DNA from: a candidate division NC10 bacterium SPGG6
GTDB lineage: Bacteria; Methylomirabilota; Methylomirabilia; Methylomirabilales; CSP1-5
Length of the DNA: 11,225 nt
Reading direction: 5' to 3'
Assembly (NCBI GenBank): GCA_001643535.1
Contig: LXTG01000105.1
Location: forward strand, 7,616 to 18,840
Below are positions 5,441 to 11,225 of this stretch, in pieces; within the stretch, counting starts at the first letter, position 1, and each line of letters starts with the position of its first letter. The position numbers were made by a program, and so were the translations under genes. The notes beneath the pieces are model-generated. The model saw nothing but the letters and a program-made list of their open reading frames with translations, did no database searches and was not told the origin of the DNA.

Positions 5441-7363
5441 TCAACTGTCACCCTGCAGGGCGCTGCGGTAGACGCCGAGGGCCCAGAGGGGAAAGTAGGC
5501 CGGGTAGAGGTGATACTTGAGGAAGAAGACGCGGGGAAAGCCGGTCGCATTCCAGAAGGGATCGTCCCAAGAGCCGTCCGGACGCTGGGTCTCGATCAGA
5601 TGCCGGATCCCCCTGGCCACCGCGGGGCTCCTCGCCTCCCCCGCCGCAAGGAGCCCGAGGAGCGCCCAGGCGGTCTGGCTGGGCATGCTCTCCCCTTCCC
5701 CGGCGAGGCCGGGGTCCATATAGCTCAGACAGGTCTCCCCCCATCCACCATCCGCATTCTGGCAGCCTTCCAGCCATCGGACGGCCCGCCGGACGTACGG
5801 GGCCTTGAGATCCTCCCCGATCGCCTGAAGGCCCCGCAGGACCGACCAGGTCCCGTAAATGTAATTGGCGCCCCATCGACCGTACCAGGCCCCGTTCGCA
5901 CACTGTGTCGTTTTGACGAAGTCCAACGCCTTGACCGCCTCGGGGTGCATACAGTTTTCGCCGTAAGTCCCAAGTGTCTCCAGCCCACGTCCCGCTAAAT
6001 CTTCGGTGGGGGGATCGAGGAGGGCACCGTGGTCGGCAAAGGGGATGTTATTCAAGATGAAACGCGTGTTGTCCGCATCGAAGGAGCCCCATCCGCCATT
6101 TTCTGACTGCATTCCGAGAAACCAGGTAAGGCCCACCTCGATGGCGTGTCGAATATCGTCCCGATCCGGCAGCCGGACCTTCTTGAGGGCCATTAGCACC
6201 ATGCCGCTGTCATCGGTATCAGGGTAGAAGTCGTTCCGGAACTGGAATGGCCATCCCCCCGGCGGGAGATTCGGGCGCTTCACCCGCCAGTCCCCACCCC
6301 GCAGGATCTGCTCCTGGAGCAGCCAGGTGGTGGCCTTCAGCAGTACGGGGTCGTCCTGGGGTAGCCCCGATTCCACCAGGGCATTCACGGCCAGGGCGGT
6401 ATCCCAGACGGGAGCAAGACACGGTTGGAGGTGAAAGCTATCGGCCTCCTCAATCCCGAGGAGTTCGATCTCCTTCCACCCTTCGGTCAGTTTCGGGTGG
6501 TCATCGGAGTAGCCCAGGGTGTGAAGTGCCATGACCGCATTCGCCATGGCCGGATAGATCCCACCGAGGCCCCCGGGTCCCATCCGCTTGAGGGTCCATT
6601 TCAGGGCCTGCTGTCGGGCCCGCACTCGGAAGGGGCGCGGGGTCCAGCGCTCGAGCCCGGGGAGCAACGTATCCAGCCCGATAAAGAAGTTCTTCCAAGA
6701 GATGAGCTCCTCGGTGCGAGGCAATCGCAGATCGGCCTCGGCCCGGGAGGGAACGTAAAGCTCGTCAATGCTCGCCGCCGGAGGGATCGGACAGACCGGC
6801 TTCAGATCAATGAGGATGAGGAGGGGGACAAGAACTGTTCTGGACCAGTACGAGATTTCATACAGGCTAAAATAGGACCAGCGGGGCAGAAGCATAATCT
6901 CGACCGGCATGAACGGGACCCCTCGCCAGTCGTACTGGCCGAAGAGGGCCAGGGTGATCTTGGTGAAGACGTTGACCTTGGTCACCCCACCCTTCGCCAG
7001 GATGTTCTCCCGGGCCCGGAGCATCAAGGGTTCGTCGGGGGAGTAGCCCATGAGCTTGAAGGCGAAGTAGGCCTTCACCGTGGCGCTGATATCGCTCGGG
7101 CTCCCCGGGAAGAGATCCCATCCCCCATCGGGCAGCTGCTTGGCCCGGAGGTAATTGGCGGCCTTTCGTTCCCGATCCGGGTCCACCCGGCCCAGGAAGT
7201 GGCGGAGCATGATGTACTCCGAGGTCAGGGTGCTATCCGCCTCCAGTTCGCCAAGCCAGTATCCCTCAGGATACTGGAGGCTCAGGAGGTACTCCTGTGC
7301 CCGACGAACGGCCTCTCCCAGCATCTGGACGTCGGGACTATCTCCAGTCGGCAAAGGTGACAA
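5441..7363 (-). CDS. shc: Squalene-hopene cyclase
   Basis: This class II triterpene cyclase protonates squalene and folds it into hopene/hopanol, the committed step of hopanoid synthesis, as a monotopic inner-membrane enzyme. Numbered from TTG 7363 (640 residues; family about 630-680), the general-acid DxDD motif is DTDD at 382-385 inside FYPDTDDSGMVLMAL. QW-type repeats are seen at NGGWGSFDADN (422-432), NGAWYGRWGANYIYGTW (490-506), DGGWGE (538-543) and DGSWDDPFW (596-604), plus PDGGWDLFPG (78-87). The C-terminal TGFPRVFFLKYHLYPAYFP matches the aromatic active-site region of the Alicyclobacillus enzyme. The frame is open to 7552, but that part overlaps the upstream gene and lacks homology. 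TTG 7363 has GGAGG (7373-7377) 9 nt upstream and gives an N-terminus of the expected length; ATG 7324 is the alternative. The gene lies 43 bp after the PagL-like gene in an hpnN-hpnM-barrel-shc operon. Confidence 0.95.
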   Translation of the reverse strand: MSPLPTGDSPDVQMLGEAVRRAQEYLLSLQYPEGYWLGELEADSTLTSEYIMLRHFLGRVDPDRERKAANYLRAKQLPDGGWDLFPGSPSDISATVKAYFAFKLMGYSPDEPLMLRARENILAKGGVTKVNVFTKITLALFGQYDWRGVPFMPVEIMLLPRWSYFSLYEISYWSRTVLVPLLILIDLKPVCPIPPAASIDELYVPSRAEADLRLPRTEELISWKNFFIGLDTLLPGLERWTPRPFRVRARQQALKWTLKRMGPGGLGGIYPAMANAVMALHTLGYSDDHPKLTEGWKEIELLGIEEADSFHLQPCLAPVWDTALAVNALVESGLPQDDPVLLKATTWLLQEQILRGGDWRVKRPNLPPGGWPFQFRNDFYPDTDDSGMVLMALKKVRLPDRDDIRHAIEVGLTWFLGMQSENGGWGSFDADNTRFILNNIPFADHGALLDPPTEDLAGRGLETLGTYGENCMHPEAVKALDFVKTTQCANGAWYGRWGANYIYGTWSVLRGLQAIGEDLKAPYVRRAVRWLEGCQNADGGWGETCLSYMDPGLAGEGESMPSQTAWALLGLLAAGEARSPAVARGIRHLIETQRPDGSWDDPFWNATGFPRVFFLKYHLYPAYFPLWALGVYRSALQGDS

Positions 7364-7406
7364 ACCTTCTTCCCTCCCCCTGATCCCTTGAACGGGACCC
7401 GGCCAG

Positions 7407-8066
7407 TCATTCCAAGAATATCGAGACCCCGATGGTAAACAGACTAGAGTTGATGCCGCGGTTCGGCTCCTTGATACCGCCATTCGAGATATGTTGCCAC
7501 CGCCATTCTCCTGTAAAGGCCGTCCGTTCTGAAATGAAATAATGAAACCCAAGCCCGGCTTGGGGGTTGAAATTTAGGTCGTCTGACCGGTTCATGAAAT
7601 CCATGTCCAAAAAAAGAATACCTCCCCCCGCCTCGACAAAGGGAATGAACTTTCCTTCGGGGAGGAAATTGTACCGGAACAGAGCAGTCAACCCAGCCCC
7701 AAAACCACCCTTCGGCTCAAAGTTGACGATGAATGTCCCCTCGGCGAGCAGCTCAAGGTTGCCCCGGTACCAGGCATCCCCTCCCATGGGGTCGCTGATG
7801 CCGATCCCCCACCGCGGTGCCGCATAGATGTACTGGACATCCCTCAGCTCATCATCCGTGGTCCTTCCAATGGGGATGGCGAGCCCATGTCCGACCACGA
7901 TCCCGATCTCCTGCTTCCCCAATCCGAACAGACGTGCCGGGGATTGGGCGGCTCCCGTCACCTGCTCGGCGGGCGGTCCCGCCCCTGTGTCCGCTGCCCA
8001 TCCCCCTCCTGGCAGGAGCATCACCAGCACCGTGGCGAACAGCAGCAGTCTGCACGGCTGTGTCAA
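7407..8066 (-). CDS. PagL-like outer-membrane lipid A 3-O-deacylase family protein
   Basis: This 219-residue protein belongs to the acyloxyacyl hydrolase / PagL family of small outer-membrane beta-barrels that can remove the 3-O acyl chain from lipid A. A signal peptide is clear (LLLFATVLVMLLPGGGWA, about 7-24). Alternating strand-like segments follow (YIYAAPRWGIGIS, GGFGAGLTALFRYNF, FIPFVEAGGGILF). The hallmark WQHISNGGIKEPNRGIN (190-206) carries His192 and Ser194 of the PagL catalytic set, but the residue 12 after the Ser, Glu in Pseudomonas PagL, is Asn206 here. The start is TTG at 8066, with GAGAGGGG (8070-8077) 3 nt upstream; later in-frame GTG/ATG codons would cut the signal peptide. 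It sits between hpnM (38 bp upstream) and shc (43 bp downstream), so it is probably co-expressed with hopanoid genes. Family is fairly sure; activity is uncertain because of the Asn. Confidence 0.85.
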   Translation of the reverse strand: MTQPCRLLLFATVLVMLLPGGGWAADTGAGPPAEQVTGAAQSPARLFGLGKQEIGIVVGHGLAIPIGRTTDDELRDVQYIYAAPRWGIGISDPMGGDAWYRGNLELLAEGTFIVNFEPKGGFGAGLTALFRYNFLPEGKFIPFVEAGGGILFLDMDFMNRSDDLNFNPQAGLGFHYFISERTAFTGEWRWQHISNGGIKEPNRGINSSLFTIGVSIFLE

Positions 8067-8104
8067 TCACCCCTCTCTATCTATTGGGCACATCCGAGAT
8101 CGGA

Positions 8105-8740
8105 TCAATCCTCATTCCGCTTGAGGCGCATTTTCTTGACCAGATCATCGAACGAAGAGGTCTCGATGATCTTGTTGAACTGTGATTGATAATTGGTGAC
8201 GATGCTGACGCCGTCAATGACGACGTCGAACAGCTCCCAGCGACCGTTGGGGCGCTGCAGTCGATAATCGACCGGCAGGCGATCGCCCCGCTTGTCCACG
8301 AACACCGTCTTGACGACAGCCCGTGTTCCGTTCACCGATTCTCCCATATAGATAACCCGCTGATCTTGCAACGAATTCAAGACCAACCGGCTGTAGGAAC
8401 GCTCGAAGAGCTCCCCGAAGAGGTCCACGAACGCTTGACGCTGCTTACCGGTCAGTTTACTCCAATGGGAATCCAGAGATCGCTCTGCCATCTCCGCATA
8501 GTTAAAGTGGGCGGCAATCAACTTCCGGACCTTTCGTCTCCGCGCCACCTGCTTATCTGGACCCTGCAAGGCGGGATCCTTGAGAATGCGCCGGGCACTC
8601 TCCAGGGTATCCCGGACCCGATCGACGGGCGCATCTACACCTGCCCCCACCGAGACAGGCATGACGAACCCTAGTAACAAGACCGCCAGCCAGAAGAGGC
8701 GATAAAGCGACCGGCCTCGTTGTCGTGCAGATCTCCTCAT
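8105..8740 (-). CDS. hpnM: HpnM, MlaC/Ttg2D-family periplasmic lipid-binding protein
   Basis: This 211-residue protein belongs to the toluene-tolerance Ttg2/MlaC family, whose members carry lipids across the periplasm in a deep hydrophobic pocket. A basic N-terminus followed by a hydrophobic run (about 14-33) forms a Sec signal peptide. The mature part shows the family blocks FNYAEMAERSLDSHWSKLT (79-97), FVDLFGELFERSYS (104-117), KTVFVDKRGDRLPVDYRL (144-161), GRWELFDVVIDGVSIVTNY (166-184) and a final FNKIIETSSFDDLVKKM (188-204). The start at 8740 has GGAG (8750-8753) 9 nt upstream and overlaps the hpnN stop as ATGA, so the two are translationally coupled. Linkage to an HpnN-type RND protein and to shc is the reason to call it HpnM rather than MlaC; no other mla genes are visible. 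Confidence 0.88.
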   Translation of the reverse strand: MRRSARQRGRSLYRLFWLAVLLLGFVMPVSVGAGVDAPVDRVRDTLESARRILKDPALQGPDKQVARRRKVRKLIAAHFNYAEMAERSLDSHWSKLTGKQRQAFVDLFGELFERSYSRLVLNSLQDQRVIYMGESVNGTRAVVKTVFVDKRGDRLPVDYRLQRPNGRWELFDVVIDGVSIVTNYQSQFNKIIETSSFDDLVKKMRLKRNED

Positions 8741-11225
8741 CTCAAGGGTCTCCGTTCGAGAGGACGCTCACCGTCACCCCTCCGTTGCGGTAGTTGCCAG
8801 GTCCCTTTGGAATATTGAGCCGCCTGAGGAACCTCCCCTACCGGTTCGGTCGCCCCTACGTCGCCGTAGAGGGCCCAAAGGAGTGCCGGGAGCACCGTCA
8901 GCGAAGCCAGGAGGATGCTGCCCACCCCCACGGACAAGAGAAAGCCAAGGCTGAAGATCCCCTGGTGGCTTGCCACCATCAGGCTGCCAAACCCCACCAT
9001 GGTGGTGGTGGCAGAGAGGAAGACCGCCCGACCCGTGCTGTTTGCGATGATGGGCCCTTTCCTCCCCTCCTGCTCATACCGTTTAACGATGTGAAGACCA
9101 TTCATTATTCCGTACCCCGCGATGAGGGGGAGAAGAATGAGGTTGGCCAGATTAAAGTTGATCCCGAACAGTTGCATCAGGCCAAGGGTCCAGGCCCCTC
9201 CCACGACGAGTGGGAGCAGGGCTAATAGCAAGTGCCCCACGCTGCCGAACGAGAAGAGGATGACCACCACCATCGCCGTCGCCGCGTACAGCCCGCCGAG
9301 CAGGTAACCCTTCTCCATGCTGTGGCCATATTCCCAGGCGGTGATCGGATTCCCGATGGTATCTGGGTCCACCGACCGGACTTCCCGCACGAATGTTTGG
9401 ACGTTGTCCCGCCCCCAGATATTCCCTCGGGGAAACACCTTGAGGAGATAGGTCCCCTCTTTGCCGATGAACCGATCCTTGAGCTCACGCGGAAGGTCCG
9501 CCACCGTCATGGGGCCCGACTCGAAATTTTTCCTCAGCACATTGATCTTCCTCTCGAAGTCGGCAAAGAGCTCGGTCTGGTATGCAGCCAGCGACGGTCT
9601 CATCCTGGCAGGATTGCCGTTTCTCAGCCGAGCCCTGAGAGCCTCCAGAAGTTGCCGGGCTTCCTCCAGCTCTTCGTCAGATGCCGCGCTGAAACGCCCT
9701 CTGTCCCCCAGTTTGAATCGGATCCGTTCAAAGGTTGTTTGAAGCCTTTCGAGGTTCACCGGATCGAGTCGCCCAAACGCACGAGGGAGCTTGGCCAGGG
9801 GGGCCCCGAGCGCCTGAATCGCAGCCACCTTCCCCGCCGGCTCCTTCGGGAGGAATGAGTAGACGGTTTGGACCCGATCTACCGATGGAAGGGCTTCCAG
9901 TCTGGCCTTCTTGGTCAAGACCTCCTCCGGCGACCGGGCCAGGCCGATCCCGTACCAGGTGGACGTCCCCCCCTCGGCGAGAAGCCGGCGTTCCCAGTCC
10001 ACCGATTCCGTCCCCTGCGCCTGAAGCTCCAACAGATTGAACTCGAGCTGAATCTTGCCGAGGGCAGGGAGAGCGGCCACGGCTAGCAGTCCGGCCCCGG
10101 CTATCATGACCCAGGGACGATGGCTCCACCGCTCCAAGACCCCTAAGAAAATTGCCGGCCGGGAGGCGACCCGGGCGTCCGTCCGCGCCTCATACAGGAT
10201 CAGCAGAGCGGGGAGAACCGTGAAGGCCGCTACAAGACAGAGGAGGAGGCCACTCCCGGTAATGAAGCCCAGCTCCACCAGACCCTTGAAGTCGGTGAGG
10301 ATGAGGCTATAGAAGGCGACCACCGTCGTAATCGCCCCCGTCACGGTGGCCGCGCCCGCCTTCCGGAAGGTGTACTCTAACGCGTCGCCAGGACTGTGAC
10401 CTTCTGCCCGCTCTTCCCCGTAGCGCTCCAACAGATGGACGTGATAATCGATGCCCAATCCGATGAGCATCGGGATAAACATCGCGGTCAGGATATTGAG
10501 GGAGCCGACGGTGAGGGTGATGAACCCCAAGGTCCAGGAGACCCCCACGGCCAGACTGAGGAGAGCCCGCAAGGGCGCACCAAAGCTTCTCCAGAAGAGA
10601 AAAAACAGAAGGGCCACTCCGCCGAGGGCCAGGATGGTGGCCATCGTGGCATCCCGTTTGGCGGTCACGATCTCATCCGACCCCAGGGCATGGGACCCGG
10701 TGACGCCGGCCTCGATACCCGGGTAGGCTCGACTGAGCTCGGCGATGGCGGTCCGGATCCGCTGGATCGACTCCTGCTTGGGGACCAGGGTCCGCCCGTT
10801 TGTCCCTCGGGCCTTGGCCAGGAGGATGAGGTACCGCTGATCGTCGGTGAGAAGGTATCCTTCGGAGACCGGCTCCTTTCCGGCACCCAACCACTCCCCC
10901 CAGGGTGAAACAAAGGAGTGGAGGCCGTTTAACCGGCCGTCCACCTGCTGGAGGAGGGAATTTAATAAAGCCAGATCGACCCGCCCCGATTTCTCCTCCT
11001 CAAGGAATCCGGTAAAGAAATGCCCGACCAGGGCCTGACCCATCTCCCGGTTGATTCCATCGAACAAGGTGTTGAGCCCCGGCGCGGCGGTGAGGTCTCG
11101 GATCATCTCCCGGTGATCCTCGATTTTCCGGTGAAGCGTCTGTAGCTCGTCCCGGGACAGGTACTGAAGGGAATGGGCCTCGAAAGGTGCGGGGTCAACC
11201 CGGTAGAACAGTTCGGCGATGTGCT
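8737..11225 (-). CDS. hpnN: HpnN-type RND/MMPL hopanoid transporter, N-terminus beyond window
   Basis: This inner-membrane RND-family lipid exporter probably moves hopanoids toward the outer membrane. 828 residues are visible; the frame is open through the right edge, so the first helix and part of periplasmic loop 1 are missing (the ATG at 11106 is internal). Residue 1 here is the first complete visible codon. Helices cluster at about 194-345 (first half, with GLGIDYHVHLLERYGEE, Asp259), 370-388, and 640-790 (second half). The large second periplasmic domain (about 389-639) carries an acidic, Arg-rich helical stretch typical of HpnN. The second-half equivalent of GIDYHV is GYGIMNGLHIVKRYE, with Met707 where RND/MMPL proteins usually have Asp. 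The C-terminal tail is cytoplasmic and basic. The stop overlaps the hpnM start (ATGA). Neighbouring hpnM and shc support HpnN over other MMPL transporters. Confidence 0.9.
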   Translation of the reverse strand, partial: HIAELFYRVDPAPFEAHSLQYLSRDELQTLHRKIEDHREMIRDLTAAPGLNTLFDGINREMGQALVGHFFTGFLEEEKSGRVDLALLNSLLQQVDGRLNGLHSFVSPWGEWLGAGKEPVSEGYLLTDDQRYLILLAKARGTNGRTLVPKQESIQRIRTAIAELSRAYPGIEAGVTGSHALGSDEIVTAKRDATMATILALGGVALLFFLFWRSFGAPLRALLSLAVGVSWTLGFITLTVGSLNILTAMFIPMLIGLGIDYHVHLLERYGEERAEGHSPGDALEYTFRKAGAATVTGAITTVVAFYSLILTDFKGLVELGFITGSGLLLCLVAAFTVLPALLILYEARTDARVASRPAIFLGVLERWSHRPWVMIAGAGLLAVAALPALGKIQLEFNLLELQAQGTESVDWERRLLAEGGTSTWYGIGLARSPEEVLTKKARLEALPSVDRVQTVYSFLPKEPAGKVAAIQALGAPLAKLPRAFGRLDPVNLERLQTTFERIRFKLGDRGRFSAASDEELEEARQLLEALRARLRNGNPARMRPSLAAYQTELFADFERKINVLRKNFESGPMTVADLPRELKDRFIGKEGTYLLKVFPRGNIWGRDNVQTFVREVRSVDPDTIGNPITAWEYGHSMEKGYLLGGLYAATAMVVVILFSFGSVGHLLLALLPLVVGGAWTLGLMQLFGINFNLANLILLPLIAGYGIMNGLHIVKRYEQEGRKGPIIANSTGRAVFLSATTTMVGFGSLMVASHQGIFSLGFLLSVGVGSILLASLTVLPALLWALYGDVGATEPVGEVPQAAQYSKGTWQLPQRRGDGERPLERRPLR

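Noticed and set aside
5436..5453. Hairpin GGGTG/CACCC across the cyclase stop as a terminator
   Set aside because: The stem is only 5 bp and no T-run follows on the minus strand.
6425..7360. Plus-strand ORF of 311 codons opposite the cyclase gene
   Set aside because: It lies wholly antisense to squalene-hopene cyclase with its conserved motifs, and shows no recognisable domain.
7364..7552. N-terminal extension of the cyclase frame up to 7552
   Set aside because: It overlaps the PagL-like gene by 146 bp and does not resemble a cyclase N-terminus.
8093..8104. TCCGA-GA-TCGGA inverted repeat between hpnM and the PagL-like gene
   Set aside because: The arms are only 5 bp with a 2-nt centre, too short to support a regulatory call.

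Overview
The window is about 11.2 kb of GC-rich bacterial DNA in which every convincing gene lies on the minus strand, so transcription runs from the right edge to the left. The sequence encodes a squalene-hopene cyclase, the hopanoid-associated pair HpnN/HpnM, and a PagL-like outer-membrane protein. Together these point to a hopanoid-making diderm (Gram-negative-type) bacterium. High GC, dense gene packing, TTG/CTG starts and short degenerate AACCC/GGGTT-rich intergenic repeats would fit an uncultured lineage such as NC10/Methylomirabilota or a neighbour. That placement is inference, not proof.

Right half (11225 to 5441): an apparent hopanoid/outer-membrane operon. In order of transcription it holds an HpnN-type RND (MMPL) lipid transporter whose N-terminus is cut by the window edge, HpnM (MlaC/Ttg2D family periplasmic lipid carrier, joined to hpnN by an ATGA overlap), a PagL-like outer-membrane beta-barrel, and squalene-hopene cyclase. 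The cyclase makes the hopanoid, HpnN and HpnM probably carry it across the envelope, and the PagL-like protein could act on the lipid A that hopanoids pack against. The lipid A link is inference.

Middle (5440 to 4469): a short AT-rich intergenic with a plausible promoter, then a family-2 glycosyltransferase of the dolichyl-phosphate-glucosyltransferase (Alg5-like) type. A 31-codon mini-ORF overlaps its stop codon by ATGA.

Left half (4348 to 1): an amidohydrolase/muropeptide-salvage cluster. It holds an M20D metallopeptidase (AbgB/PM20D2-like), anhydro-N-acetylmuramic acid kinase (AnmK), a SIS-fold protein of the UPF0309 type and, after a 371-bp gap, an N-acyl-D-amino-acid deacylase cut by the left edge. 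AnmK is well supported. Its Shine-Dalgarno and its family N-terminus indicate a CTG start that overlaps the M20 stop as CTGA. The cluster looks designed to reuse the sugar and D-amino-acid parts of peptidoglycan; no MurQ etherase is visible in the window.

The 882-1252 gap is the most structured non-coding part. It carries two inverted tracts of 9-bp degenerate repeats that can fold on each other, a three-arm REP-like palindrome, and a short ORF ending in a truncated nuclease-like VIDGDT motif. No tRNA, rRNA, CRISPR array, insertion sequence or complete novel defence system was seen.
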